A DNA stretch of 64,000 nt, from the NCBI RefSeq assembly GCF_028863665.1, contig NZ_JARBFX010000011.1:1-64000 (forward strand). The letters are read 5' to 3'. This DNA comes from Aquabacter sediminis. GTDB lineage: Bacteria; Pseudomonadota; Alphaproteobacteria; Rhizobiales; Xanthobacteraceae. Position numbers and translations under genes: made by a program. The notes beneath the pieces were generated by a model that did not search any database, was not told the origin of the DNA, and saw nothing but the letters and a program-made list of their open reading frames with translations. Positions 43,659 through 51,674 of the stretch are shown here, in pieces (position 1 is the first letter of the stretch; the number at the start of each line of letters is the position of its first letter).

Positions 43659-44588
43659 ATGACGCCCAAGATCACCTGGGAAGGCGTGTTTCCCGCCGTC
43701 ACCACCCAGTTCCGCGAGGACCTCTCCGTCGACGTGGAAGCCACGGCCGGCGTCATGGACGCCCTCATCAAGGACGGCGTGTCCGGCCTCATCATCTGCG
43801 GCACGGTGGGCGAGAATTGCTCGCTGACTACGGCCGAGAAGGTCTCCCTCATGGAGGCCGCCAAGTCCACCGCCGCCGGCCGCGTGCCGGTGATTTGCGG
43901 CATCGCGGAATTCACCACCGCGTTTGCCGCCGACACCGCCAAGGAGGCCGCGCGCGTCGGCCTCGACGGCATCATGGTCATGCCGGCTCTGGTCTATTCC
44001 TCCAAGCCCCACGAGACCGCCGCCCATTTCCGGGGCGTGGCCAAGGCCACCGACTTGCCGGTCATGGTCTATAACAATCCGCCCATCTACAAGAACGACG
44101 TCACCCCCGACATCCTGGCCATGCTGGCAGATGTGGACACCATCGTCTGCTTCAAGGAAAGCTCCGGCGACACGCGCCGCTTCATCGACGTGCGCAACAA
44201 GGTGGGCGACCGCTTCGTGATGTTCGCCGGCCTCGACGACGTGGTGGTGGAGAGCATCGCCATGGGCGCGGTGGGCTGGGTGTCCGGCATGTCCAACGCC
44301 TTCCCGCGCGAGGGCGAGACGCTGTTCCGCCTGGCCAAGCAGGGCCGCTTCGCCGAGGCCATGTCGCTCTATGAGTGGTTCATGCCGCTCTTGCACCTGG
44401 ATGCCCGCCCGGACCTCGTCCAGTGCATCAAGCTGTGCGAGCACATCATGGGCCGCGGCACCTGGCGCACCCGCCCGCCGCGCCTGGAGCTGCCCGAGAA
44501 GGAAAAGGCCGAGATCGAGGCCCTCATGGCCGCCGCCCTCGCCAAGCGCCCGGCGCTGCCCGAAGTGGGCCTGAAGGTCGCGGCCTGA
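43659..44588 (+). CDS. DapA/NAL-family lyase or dehydratase
   Basis: 309-residue class I aldolase-superfamily enzyme. The G-T-V-G-E motif (48-52), Tyr138 (MVYNNP) and Schiff-base Lys166 (CFKESSGDTRR) are all present, so the site looks intact. The superfamily includes dihydrodipicolinate synthase, N-acetylneuraminate lyase, deoxy-sugar-acid dehydratases and hydroxyproline-pathway deaminase. The TRAP/GntR context favours a catabolic role over lysine synthesis. ATG at 43659 follows CGAAGGA. Last gene before a strong terminator. Confidence 0.88.
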   Translation: MTPKITWEGVFPAVTTQFREDLSVDVEATAGVMDALIKDGVSGLIICGTVGENCSLTTAEKVSLMEAAKSTAAGRVPVICGIAEFTTAFAADTAKEAARVGLDGIMVMPALVYSSKPHETAAHFRGVAKATDLPVMVYNNPPIYKNDVTPDILAMLADVDTIVCFKESSGDTRRFIDVRNKVGDRFVMFAGLDDVVVESIAMGAVGWVSGMSNAFPREGETLFRLAKQGRFAEAMSLYEWFMPLLHLDARPDLVQCIKLCEHIMGRGTWRTRPPRLELPEKEKAEIEALMAAALAKRPALPEVGLKVAA

Positions 44589-44594
44589 ACGAAA

Positions 44595-44629
44595 ACGCCC
44601 GGTCCGCGCGGACCGGGCGTTGCCTTTTT
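44595..44629 (+). terminator. Intrinsic terminator of the TRAP-DapA operon
   Basis: An 11-base stem ACGCCCGGTCC/GGACCGGGCGT with a GCGC loop is followed by TGCCTTTTT, just after the lyase stop. It also separates the operon from the convergent binding-protein gene. Confidence 0.92.
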
Positions 44630-44651
44630 CAGAGGACCGAAGACCCGCGCC

Positions 44652-45623
44652 TCACTGCACCGGCGTCGGAATGGCCGCCTTCCAGGTGGCCACTTCCGCC
44701 TCGAAGCGCTTGCGGTGGGCCTGCGTCGTGCGCTCGGCGGCGGGGAAGACGGAGGTGCCCACGTCCGCGAAGCGCGCCTGGATGGTGGCGTCGTCCAGCG
44801 CCTTGTTGAGCGCGCCGTTGAGCTTGGCCACCACGTCCGCCGGCGTGCCCTTGGGCACGTAGAGCGCGTGCCAGATGATGAAGTCGAAGCCCTTCAGCCC
44901 GGCCTCCTGGAGGGTGGGAAGGTCCTTCAGCACCGGCAGGCGCTTGTCGGAGGTAACGGCGAAGCCCTTCACGGACTTCGCCAGCACCTGCGGCACGGCG
45001 GTGGTGGACTGGTCGCACAATATGTCCACCTGCCCGCCCATGAGGTCGTTCATGGCCGGCCCGGTGCCGCGATAGCCCACTTCGGTGAACTGCACGCCCA
45101 GCGCCTTCTGGAGCAGCACGCCGCACAGATAGGCGTTGGACCCCACGCCCGCATGGGCGATGGTGGTCTTGCTGCCTTCCGCCTTCAGCCGCGCGAGCAA
45201 CTCCACCGCAGTGTTGGCGGGATAGTCCTTCTTGGACAGCACCACCATGGGCCCGTAATTGACGAGGCCGACGGTCTCGAAGGCCCCCAGCGTGTCATAG
45301 GGCAGGCTGCGATAGAGCGCGGCCGAGGCGGCGAGCGCCACGTGGTGGATCAGCATGGTGTAGCCGTCCGGCGTCGACTTGGCGACGCGGCCGGCGGCGG
45401 TGGTGCCGCCCGCGCCGGCGATATTCTCCACGATCACCTGCTGACCGAGCGTGCCGGACATGGACTGGGCCAGAAGGCGGGCGATCGCATCGCTCGGACC
45501 GCCGGCGGCGAACGGCACCACCATGGTGATGGTGCGGCTCGGGAACGTGTCCGCGCTTGCCGCGCCACCGGCCATGGCCAGCCCCATGAGGCCGGCCGCA
45601 AGGGTCCTGAAAACTGACTTCAT
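44652..45623 (-). CDS. Tripartite tricarboxylate transporter binding protein (Bug/SlcH-like)
   Basis: 323-residue periplasmic receptor of the Bug/TctC family. Signal peptide MKSVFRTLAAGLMGLAMAGGAASA, then FPSRTITMVVPFAAGGPSDAIARLLAQSM, GQQVIVENIAGAGGTTAAGRVAKSTPDGYTML, and the family TEVGYRGTGPAMNDLMGGQVDILCDQ. ATG at 45623 follows AGGGAG. No membrane subunits (TctA/TctB) are in the window. In the described sulfolactate cluster of Chromohalobacter the equivalent receptor gene is slcH; its location beside suyAB here suggests the same role, but ligand identity is inferred. Confidence 0.88.
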   Translation of the reverse strand: MKSVFRTLAAGLMGLAMAGGAASADTFPSRTITMVVPFAAGGPSDAIARLLAQSMSGTLGQQVIVENIAGAGGTTAAGRVAKSTPDGYTMLIHHVALAASAALYRSLPYDTLGAFETVGLVNYGPMVVLSKKDYPANTAVELLARLKAEGSKTTIAHAGVGSNAYLCGVLLQKALGVQFTEVGYRGTGPAMNDLMGGQVDILCDQSTTAVPQVLAKSVKGFAVTSDKRLPVLKDLPTLQEAGLKGFDFIIWHALYVPKGTPADVVAKLNGALNKALDDATIQARFADVGTSVFPAAERTTQAHRKRFEAEVATWKAAIPTPVQ

Positions 45624-45960
45624 CGTCTTTTCTCCCTGAACGTCCATCCCTGCCGGCAGCCCGTCTGATGCGGGCCTGTCCGGTTTGCGTTCGGGTGCCG
45701 GGCATGGCGGCGGACGGCCGCCTTGGAGGAGCCAAGTCCTTCCATCACCGTCCTTTTCCAGCCCGTTCCCACCGCCCCGGAGGGGGCGGCCGGTGTCTTT
45801 GTGGCCCGACAATTTTGCGAGCCGCATTGACTCCTATGTCCTATATCTTATAGAAGACTTCACGGTTCGCAACTGGTTCGTCCATCCGGCGATCCGCGGG
45901 AACATGCGTCAGGGCGCGGCCTCAAAGACCGGTCCGGCCCTGGAGACTGAGGAGGCAAGC
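45624..45960. other. Divergent regulatory region of the sulfo-lyase and binding-protein genes
   Basis: A 337-base gap between the Bug gene (- strand) and suyA (+ strand). It contains the candidate suyA promoter and shared motif at 45827-45854. An open frame running through it toward suyA has no family resemblance upstream of 45961 and is not annotated. Confidence 0.6.
45827..45854 (+). promoter_or_regulatory. Candidate suyA promoter with regulator motif
   Basis: TTGACT (45827-45832) and TATAGA (45849-45854) with 16 bases between resemble a sigma-70 promoter. The 11-mer TATATCTTATA (45842-45852) overlaps the -10 and recurs, inverted, in the slcC promoter at 50657-50667. Such AT-rich words are rare in this DNA, which favours a shared operator for the GntR regulator at 50821. 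Confidence 0.6.
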
Positions 45961-46248
45961 GTGAGTGCGCCGCAACTGTTGGTTCACGAAAAGAAGGACA
46001 CCGTCGGCGTGGTGGTGGTGGAGGGCCTGAAGGCCGGCACCGACATGCTGTGCGTGGTCACCCACGACAATTCGGCGTTCCACCTGACCGCCAAGATGGA
46101 TGTTCCCATCGGCCACAAGGTGGCGCTCACCGACATCAAGGCCGGCGACACCATCTGGAAGTACGGCCAGGACATCGGCATCGCCAAGGCGGACATCGCC
46201 ACCGGCGAGCATGTCCACGTTCATAACGCCAAGACCAAGCGCTGGTGA
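45961..46248 (+). CDS. suyA: Sulfolactate sulfo-lyase small subunit SuyA-like (UxaA SAF domain)
   Basis: 95-residue protein corresponding to the N-terminal SAF domain of altronate dehydratase-family enzymes ([23 protein letters not shown], then [46 protein letters not shown]). GTG at 45961 is chosen for its AGGAGG site at good spacing; the frame is open further upstream. It is followed 7 bases later by the large subunit. Split UxaA proteins are either sulfo-lyase (SuyAB: (2R)-sulfolactate to pyruvate and sulfite) or sugar-acid dehydratases. Neighbouring comC- and slcC-like genes favour SuyA. Confidence 0.75.
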   Translation: MSAPQLLVHEKKDTVGVVVVEGLKAGTDMLCVVTHDNSAFHLTAKMDVPIGHKVALTDIKAGDTIWKYGQDIGIAKADIATGEHVHVHNAKTKRW

Positions 46249-46255
46249 GGCCGCC

Positions 46256-47530
46256 ATGTCCGAAATGTTCCATGCCCAGACCGCGCCGAACCCCTTCAAT
46301 GGCGGCGCCCCCGACCAGTTCGTGACCAAGGCCACGCCCACCACCCTCGCCTCCGCCGATTACAAGAATGCGACCTTCTCCGGCTGGCGCCGCGAGAATG
46401 GCCGTGTCGGCGTGCGCAACCATGTGGTGATCCTGCCCCTGGACGACCTGTCCAACGCCGCCTGCGAGGCGGTGGCCAACAATGTGAAGGGCACCATGGC
46501 CCTTCCCCACGCCTATGGCCGGCTCCAGTTCGGCGAAGACCTGGAAATCCACTTCCGCACCCTCATCGGCATCGGCTCCAACCCCAATGTGGCCGCCGTG
46601 GTGGTGATCGGCATCGAGGACCAGTGGACCAACCGCGTGGTGGAAGGCATCGCCAAGACCGGCAAGCCGGTGGTGGGCTTCGGCATCGAGCTGAACGGCG
46701 ACATCGCCACCATCGCCAAGGCTTCCTACCAGGCCAAGAAGTTCGTGCAGTGGGCGACCGAACTGCCGCGCGAGACCTGCTCCATCTCCGAGCTGTGGGT
46801 CTCCACCAAGTGCGGCGAGAGCGACACCACCACGGGCCTCTCCTCCTGCCCCACCGTGGGCAACATGTATGACAAGCTGATCCCGCACGGCATCTATGGC
46901 GTGTTCGGCGAGACCTCCGAGATCACCGGTGCCGAGCACCTGTGCAAGGAGCGTGCGGCGACCCCGGAAATCGCCGAAAAGTGGTACAAGATGTGGAAGG
47001 CCTACCAGGAGGACGTGATCGAGGCCCACAAGACCGACGATCTGTCCGACAGCCAGCCCACCAAGGGCAACATTGCCGGCGGCCTCACCACCATTGAGGA
47101 AAAGGCCCTCGGCAATCTCGAGAAGATCGGCCGCGAGTGCAAATATATCGACGCGCTGGAGCCCGCCGAGGCCCCGGCGAAGGGTCCGGGCCTCTATTAC
47201 ATGGACACCTCCTCGGCCGCGGCTGAGTGCGTGACCTTGATGGCGGCGGCGGGCTATGTGGTTCACACCTTCCCCACCGGGCAGGGCAATGTGATCGGCA
47301 ATCCCATCGTTCCGGTGATCAAGATCTCCGGCAACCCGCGCACCATCCGCACCATGGGCGAGCATATCGACGTGGACGTGTCCGGCGTGCTCCGCCGCGA
47401 CATGACCATCCCGCAGGCGGGCGATGCGCTGATCGACATGATCATCCGCACCGCCAATGGCCGCCTTACGGCCGCCGAGAGCCTCGGCCACCGCGAGTTC
47501 GTGATGACCAAGCTCTATCGCAGCGCCTGA
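46256..47530 (+). CDS. suyB: Sulfolactate sulfo-lyase large subunit SuyB-like (UxaA family)
   Basis: 424-residue UxaA-family C-terminal domain protein. Typical text: [95 protein letters not shown] (Cys residues likely for iron), and [34 protein letters not shown]. Together with SuyA it would cleave (2R)-3-sulfolactate into pyruvate and sulfite in the cytoplasm. A first ~30-residue extension precedes the core. Altronate or galactarate dehydratase activity remains the alternative, but no uronate genes are near. Confidence 0.78.
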   Translation: MSEMFHAQTAPNPFNGGAPDQFVTKATPTTLASADYKNATFSGWRRENGRVGVRNHVVILPLDDLSNAACEAVANNVKGTMALPHAYGRLQFGEDLEIHFRTLIGIGSNPNVAAVVVIGIEDQWTNRVVEGIAKTGKPVVGFGIELNGDIATIAKASYQAKKFVQWATELPRETCSISELWVSTKCGESDTTTGLSSCPTVGNMYDKLIPHGIYGVFGETSEITGAEHLCKERAATPEIAEKWYKMWKAYQEDVIEAHKTDDLSDSQPTKGNIAGGLTTIEEKALGNLEKIGRECKYIDALEPAEAPAKGPGLYYMDTSSAAAECVTLMAAAGYVVHTFPTGQGNVIGNPIVPVIKISGNPRTIRTMGEHIDVDVSGVLRRDMTIPQAGDALIDMIIRTANGRLTAAESLGHREFVMTKLYRSA

Positions 47531-47552
47531 TCCGCGACCGCGCCAGACAAGA

Positions 47553-47587
47553 GGGCGTCGGCCATCCCGGCCGGCGCCCTTTTTATT
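47553..47587 (+). terminator. Intrinsic terminator after suyB
   Basis: A GGGCG-T-CGGCC/GGCCG-G-CGCCC stem with one mismatch pair is followed by TTTTTATTT. It ends the suyAB transcript just before the convergent toxin gene. Confidence 0.9.
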
Positions 47588-47594
47588 TGGTGCT

Positions 47595-48077
47595 TCAGCC
47601 GCCGAACAGCCGCCGGTCCCAATAGACCGGCTGGTGGAGGCTCGCGGTGATGAGATGAAACTCTGGATGGGCCGGATTGATGAGGATGTTGGCGTCGAGC
47701 CGCGCCACCATGGAAGGCACAAGCAGGATGGCGCTGCGCCGCTCCTGGCACCAGCGCTCGCCGAAGCGTTTCGCAACGCCCGACGGCAAGGCATCCCATC
47801 CGGGATGCACCGGTTCCGAAAACACCTCATAGCTCACGCCACGGGGCACGGTGATGGTGATGAAATGCTGGTTGCGCGGCAAGCGGCCGCTGCCATGGAC
47901 CAGCTTTTCCAGGAGCGCGGTGGAATAATGCTCGGCCGCATAGATGAGCGGGCTGCCCGGCGTGTTCCAGCGGCCGGGAGCAAGCGTCGAGCCGGTGGCG
48001 TCGAAGATGGGAAAGGCGCCATCGGGATCGCCGATCCGGTAGCAGGTCAGTGTCCGATCCAGGATCTGCCCGCTCAC
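47595..48077 (-). CDS. RES-domain toxin of a RES-Xre toxin-antitoxin pair
   Basis: 160-residue RES-domain protein, a family known to act as NAD-degrading toxins. The characteristic polar residues are present: Arg36 in GRWN, Tyr46 (LIYAAEHYS), Glu57 in ALLEKLVHG and Ser122 in LLVPSMVARLDANILINPAHPEF. The GTG at 48077 overlaps the antitoxin stop (GTGA); longer open frames upstream are shadows of the antitoxin gene. Normal length. It lies convergent to suyB, inside the sulfolactate gene set. Confidence 0.9.
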   Translation of the reverse strand: MSGQILDRTLTCYRIGDPDGAFPIFDATGSTLAPGRWNTPGSPLIYAAEHYSTALLEKLVHGSGRLPRNQHFITITVPRGVSYEVFSEPVHPGWDALPSGVAKRFGERWCQERRSAILLVPSMVARLDANILINPAHPEFHLITASLHQPVYWDRRLFGG

Positions 48078-48529
48078 GCGGCGGTGCCGTATTTCAGCCG
48101 GCCCAGCAGTTCCAGCACCAGCTCGGCGCCGATCTCGCTGCGGATGACGAGGTCGATGGGCCGCTCGTCCTCCAGCATGGCATGGGCGCGGAAGAGGAAG
48201 TCCCGCGCCTCCTTCTCGTCCCGCCACACATCCAGCGCCAGCCCCCACACCCGCGCGAGGCGCGCAAGCCGCGTCCCCTCCTCCGCATTGAGGCGGTGGG
48301 AGGCCTTGCGGCGCTCATAGGTGGCCTTGGGCACCAGGCGATACTTGAACTGCGCATCGCCCGGCGCCAGCAGAGCCGCCATGCGCTCCAGCGCCCGCAG
48401 GGGGAGGCCGACCTCGATCTTCGCCATCAGGTCAAAGGGCGAGGGCACCTGCGCTTCGCGCGCGGGGAGCCCCAGCACCTGCGTCACCGTCTGCGCCGCC
48501 GTCTGGGCGCCCTGCATATGGGCGGTCAC
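48074..48529 (-). CDS. Xre/MbcA/ParS-type antitoxin
   Basis: 151-residue antitoxin paired with the RES toxin. An N-terminal helical DNA-binding part (PSPFDLMAKIEVGLPLRALERMAALL; LVPKATYERRKASHRLNAEEGTRLARLARVWGLALDVW) is followed by the toxin-binding domain (ARDFLFRAHAMLEDERPIDLVIRSEIGAELVLELLGRLKYG). The GTG at 48529 is preferred over the ATG at 48547 because GGAGGTGG precedes it at proper distance. A GAGAC/GTCTC inverted repeat just upstream is the probable autoregulation site. Confidence 0.88.
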   Translation of the reverse strand: MTAHMQGAQTAAQTVTQVLGLPAREAQVPSPFDLMAKIEVGLPLRALERMAALLAPGDAQFKYRLVPKATYERRKASHRLNAEEGTRLARLARVWGLALDVWRDEKEARDFLFRAHAMLEDERPIDLVIRSEIGAELVLELLGRLKYGTAA

Positions 48530-48549
48530 AATCCACCTCCGGTTCATCC

Positions 48550-48567
48550 GAGACCAAAAATAGTCTC
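48550..48567 (-). promoter_or_regulatory. Inverted repeat upstream of the antitoxin
   Basis: GAGAC-N8-GTCTC lies about 20 bases upstream of the antitoxin GTG, with an A/T-rich centre. Antitoxins of this family repress their own operon, so this is a natural operator candidate. Confidence 0.6.
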
Positions 48568-48635
48568 AGATGAGGCGAATCGCAAGGTGACGCGAAAATG
48601 GCGGACCGGCAGGGACACCGCCGACCCGCGATACA

Positions 48636-49640
48636 TCAGGCGCTCGCGCGCGCCCGCAGATCGGCCGCCAGCGCATCCGGCACGGTGATGCCCGCCGCCT
48701 CCGCCTTCTTCCGCAGCCCCAGACGCCGGTCGCCCGGCAGGCGCGTGCCCTCCTGCGCCAGGATGGCGGAAAGCAGCACTTCCAGCCGCGCCAGGGCCTC
48801 GGGCCCGCCAAGGCGCGCCGGGTCCATCACCAGGAAGAGATGACCGATGGCGGGGGACGGCCCGTCGGCGGTGAAGAAGGAGGAGGCCTCGAAGCCGAAC
48901 TGCCCGCCAGTCAGCGCCGCCGCCAGCACCTCCACCATCAGCACCAGGGCTGCGCCCTTGGCATCGCCCATGGGCACCATGGTGCCCGCCAATGCCGCCT
49001 TGGCGTCAGTGGTCGGCTTGCCGTTCACGTCCAGCGCCCAGTCGTCGGGAATGGGCTCACCCTTCTGGGCGGCCACCATGATCTTGCCGCGCGCCACCTT
49101 GCTGAGCGAGGCGTCGATGACCAGCGGCGCGGCGTCCAGGCGCGGCGCGGCGAAGGCCACCGGATTGGTGCCGAAAAGCCCCACCGACCCGCCCCAGGGC
49201 GCAATGGCCGATGGCGAATTGGTGAAGGCCAGACAGGCGAGGCCCCGCTGTGCCATGCGCTCCGCATGATGGCCGAGCACGCCCGCATGGTGGGAGCGGA
49301 ACACGGAGACGGAGGCAAGCCCGGTCTCCGCCACCCGCTCGGCCGCCGCATCCAGCCCGGCGGCGATGGCGGGGAAGGCAAACCCCGTCCCCGCATCCAC
49401 CCGCAACGCGGCGGAAGCGGTCCAGGTGAGGACGGGCACGGCGGCGCCATCCACTTTGCCGGAGGCCACTTGGTCCGCATAAGCGGGCAGGCGCGAAAGG
49501 CCGTGGCTGGCAATGCCGTCCGCCTCCGCCTCCACCAGGGCGTCCGCGACCGCGCGGGCATTGGCGGGGCTGGTGCCGGCCTTTTCCAGCACGGCGACGG
49601 CGAGGGCCCGGGCCTCGTCCAGGGTCAGGGAGACGCTCAT
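48636..49640 (-). CDS. comC: Malate/L-lactate dehydrogenase-family oxidoreductase (ComC-like)
   Basis: 334-residue NAD(P)-dependent dehydrogenase of the LDH2/MDH2 family. Typical motifs: NARAVADALVEAEADGIASHGLSRLPAYADQV, VFRSHHAGVLGHHAERMA, FTNSPSAIAPWGG and LFGTNPVAFAAP, then VIDASLSKVARGKIMVAAQKGEPIPDDWALD. In the described sulfolactate pathway ComC oxidises (2R)-sulfolactate or reduces sulfopyruvate, and pairs with SlcC to interconvert the enantiomers. Here its ATG overlaps the slcC stop (ATGA). Ureidoglycolate or malate dehydrogenase activity is possible; context makes ComC most likely. Confidence 0.75.
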   Translation of the reverse strand: MSVSLTLDEARALAVAVLEKAGTSPANARAVADALVEAEADGIASHGLSRLPAYADQVASGKVDGAAVPVLTWTASAALRVDAGTGFAFPAIAAGLDAAAERVAETGLASVSVFRSHHAGVLGHHAERMAQRGLACLAFTNSPSAIAPWGGSVGLFGTNPVAFAAPRLDAAPLVIDASLSKVARGKIMVAAQKGEPIPDDWALDVNGKPTTDAKAALAGTMVPMGDAKGAALVLMVEVLAAALTGGQFGFEASSFFTADGPSPAIGHLFLVMDPARLGGPEALARLEVLLSAILAQEGTRLPGDRRLGLRKKAEAAGITVPDALAADLRARASA

Positions 49641-50572
49641 GAGCGGGGCGCCTCCAGCGCGCGGGCCACATCGCGGGCGATCACGGCGCTGACGCGCACG
49701 TTGGATTCCTCGGTCACGCCGGCGATATGGGGCGTGAGGATGAGGTTCGGCACCCCCACCAGCGGGCCGCCGCCGGGCAAGGGCTCGCGGTCGAACACGT
49801 CCAGCATGGCGCCGCCCAGGCGCTTGGCCTTCAGCGCGTCGGCCAGCGCCGCCTCGTCCACCACGCCGCCGCGCGCGGCATTGATGAGCACCGCGTCGGC
49901 GCGCATGCGGGCGAGCGCGTCGGGGCCGATGAGGCCACGCGTGGCATCGGTCAGTGGCACATGCAGGCTCACGGCATCGCTTTCGGCAAGCAGCACGTCC
50001 AGGGAAACGGGGCGCGCCTGGTGCTCGCCGAAGGCGGGATGGTCGGCCTTCAGGAAGGGATCATAGGCCACCACCTGCATGCCCAGCGCCACGGCGCGGC
50101 GGGCCACCTCCCGGGCGATGGCGCCGAAGCCGACGAGGCCGAGCGTGCGCCCGCTCGCCTCGCGCCCCATGAGGCGGTTGCGCGGCCAGCCGCCATCGGC
50201 CACCTCGGCGGTTGCGAAATAGGCGCCGCGCAGCAGCATCAGCACGCCGCAGATCACATATTCGGCGACGCACAGATCGTTGGCGCCGGTGGCCGGGCAT
50301 ACCTTGATGGAGCGGGCGCGGCAGGCGTCCACGTCGATATTGTCGAGGCCGACCCCGAGCCGCCCCACCACTTCCAGCTTGCCCGCCGCCGCCAGCAGCG
50401 CGCCGCGCACCTGGGTCCGGTTGCGCACGATCAGCGCGCGCGCCTGCGGCACCAAGGCGGCGAGATCCGCCGGGCGATCCACGAGGGTGGGGTCATAGAC
50501 GAGGTCATAGGCGGCGCGCAGCGGCGCGAGCGCGCTCTCATCCATGAATTCGGTGACGACGATATCGGGCAT
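49637..50572 (-). CDS. slcC: D-isomer 2-hydroxyacid dehydrogenase (SlcC-like)
   Basis: 311-residue NAD-dependent dehydrogenase. NAD motif GLVGFGAIAREVARRA, catalytic Arg in INAARGGVVDE, Glu in DVFDREPLP and His in LTPHIAGVTEESN. The family holds phosphoglycerate and hydroxypyruvate dehydrogenases and SlcC, the (S)-sulfolactate dehydrogenase. Next to comC and near suyAB the SlcC role is favoured: (S)-sulfolactate to sulfopyruvate, then ComC makes (R)-sulfolactate for SuyAB. ATG at 50572 (MPDIVVTEFMDESAL) fits the family; upstream frame crosses the promoter. Divergent from the GntR gene. Confidence 0.76.
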   Translation of the reverse strand: MPDIVVTEFMDESALAPLRAAYDLVYDPTLVDRPADLAALVPQARALIVRNRTQVRGALLAAAGKLEVVGRLGVGLDNIDVDACRARSIKVCPATGANDLCVAEYVICGVLMLLRGAYFATAEVADGGWPRNRLMGREASGRTLGLVGFGAIAREVARRAVALGMQVVAYDPFLKADHPAFGEHQARPVSLDVLLAESDAVSLHVPLTDATRGLIGPDALARMRADAVLINAARGGVVDEAALADALKAKRLGGAMLDVFDREPLPGGGPLVGVPNLILTPHIAGVTEESNVRVSAVIARDVARALEAPRS

Positions 50573-50650
50573 GGACGGTCCGTGCGGATGCAGAACGGGA
50601 GGGGGCCGGGGCGCTAATGAAATCGCTGGGAACGGCCGACGAATTTTGCT

Positions 50651-50679
50651 ATCATATATAAGATATAAGATTGGGACAA
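50651..50679 (-). promoter_or_regulatory. slcC-comC promoter with shared regulator motif
   Basis: On the - strand TTGTCC (50679-50674) and TATGAT (50656-50651) are spaced exactly 17 bases. The 11-mer TATAAGATATA (50657-50667) fills part of the spacer and is the reverse complement of the word at 45842-45852 in the suyA promoter. Likely operator of the divergent GntR regulator. Confidence 0.65.
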
Positions 50680-50820
50680 GACGGGGTTGGACGCGCCGGG
50701 CCGGCCACCATCCGCCGGTGACATCTCCGGGCCTGCCAACGGCCTCGGGTGCGGCTCTAGCCTCCACCCAGGGGCGGCGGCTATACACAGTCTTGCAATG
50801 TGATTGGGCGGACGGGCGGC

Positions 50821-51579
50821 GTGGCGAAGACAACGACAAAGACATCGGCGGATGCGGCGCCCCCTGCCCCGGGCCTTGCCCTCAAGCCGCTTTACCGGCA
50901 GGTGCGTGACACCCTGATCCGCCGCATGGTGGACGGCATCTGGGCGCCCGGCGAGCCCTTGCCCAGCGAGATGCAGCTCGCCGCCGAGCTGGGGGTCAGC
51001 CAGGGCACGGTGCGCAAGGCGCTCGATGAGATGGCGGCTGAAAACCTGGTGGTGCGCCGACAGGGGCGCGGCACCTTCGTGGGCCGCCACGACGAGGACC
51101 GCATCCTGTTCCAGTTCTTCAAGCTGGTGGCCGATGACGGAGAGCGCCGCTTTCCAGAAAGCCGGCCGCTCTCGCTCACGCGCGGAAAGGCCAATGCGGC
51201 AGAGCGGGCGGCGCTGGAGCTGGGGCCGAACGCGCGGGTGGTGCGCATCCGCCGCCTGCGCGCCTTCGACGAGACCCCGCTCATCTGCGAGACCCTCACC
51301 TTGCCGGACGCGCTCTTTCCCGGCCTTGGCGAGGCGCCCATCCCCAACAATCTCTACGGCCTCTATGCCAGCCGCTATGGCGTGACCGTCGCCCGCGCCC
51401 GCGAGAAACTGAAGGCGGTGGCCGCCACCGGCGAGGATGCCGTCCATCTGGGCGTTCCTGAAGGCACGCCAGCCCTCCTCATCGACCGGCTCGCCTTGTC
51501 GCTGGAAGGCACGCCGGTGGAATGGCGGGTGAGCCTATGCCTCACCAATGGCTTCCACTACCTGGCTGACCTTACCTGA
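50821..51579 (+). CDS. GntR-family (HutC/UTRA type) regulator, probable SuyR
   Basis: 252-residue regulator. An N-terminal winged helix (YRQVRDTLIRRMVDGIWAPGEPLPSEMQLAAELGVSQGTVRKALDEMAAENLVVRRQGRGTFV) is followed by a UTRA ligand domain (about 95-250; VVRIRRLRAFDETPLICETLTLP, ending VEWRVSLCLTNGFHYLADL). Either GTG at 50821 or GTG at 50800 could start it. It is divergent from slcC-comC, whose promoter holds a motif shared with the suyA promoter, so it probably controls both. The SuyR role is inferred from context. Confidence 0.85.
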   Translation: MAKTTTKTSADAAPPAPGLALKPLYRQVRDTLIRRMVDGIWAPGEPLPSEMQLAAELGVSQGTVRKALDEMAAENLVVRRQGRGTFVGRHDEDRILFQFFKLVADDGERRFPESRPLSLTRGKANAAERAALELGPNARVVRIRRLRAFDETPLICETLTLPDALFPGLGEAPIPNNLYGLYASRYGVTVARAREKLKAVAATGEDAVHLGVPEGTPALLIDRLALSLEGTPVEWRVSLCLTNGFHYLADLT

Positions 51580-51674
51580 TCACGGCACCGCCATAGTCAG
51601 GAGGCATCGACGCCCCGGTGCTCCGGTGCCATTGTGCGCCGGCACCCTGCGCGCCAACAGGCAAGGAAACGAAC

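Noticed and set aside
42604-44588. Sialic acid uptake and lysis operon
   Set aside because: A TRAP transporter with a DapA/NAL-family lyase could be sialic acid catabolism, but there are no nan kinase, epimerase or deacetylase genes, and the lyase motifs are not specific.
45685-45960. N-terminal extension of SuyA
   Set aside because: The frame is open to 45685, but this part crosses the candidate promoter and looks non-coding. The strong AGGAGG before GTG 45961 fixes the start.
45961-47530. Altronate or galactarate dehydratase (UxaA/GarD)
   Set aside because: The family fits, but no uronate or galactarate genes are nearby while comC- and slcC-type genes are. Kept as the alternative in the entries, not as the main call.
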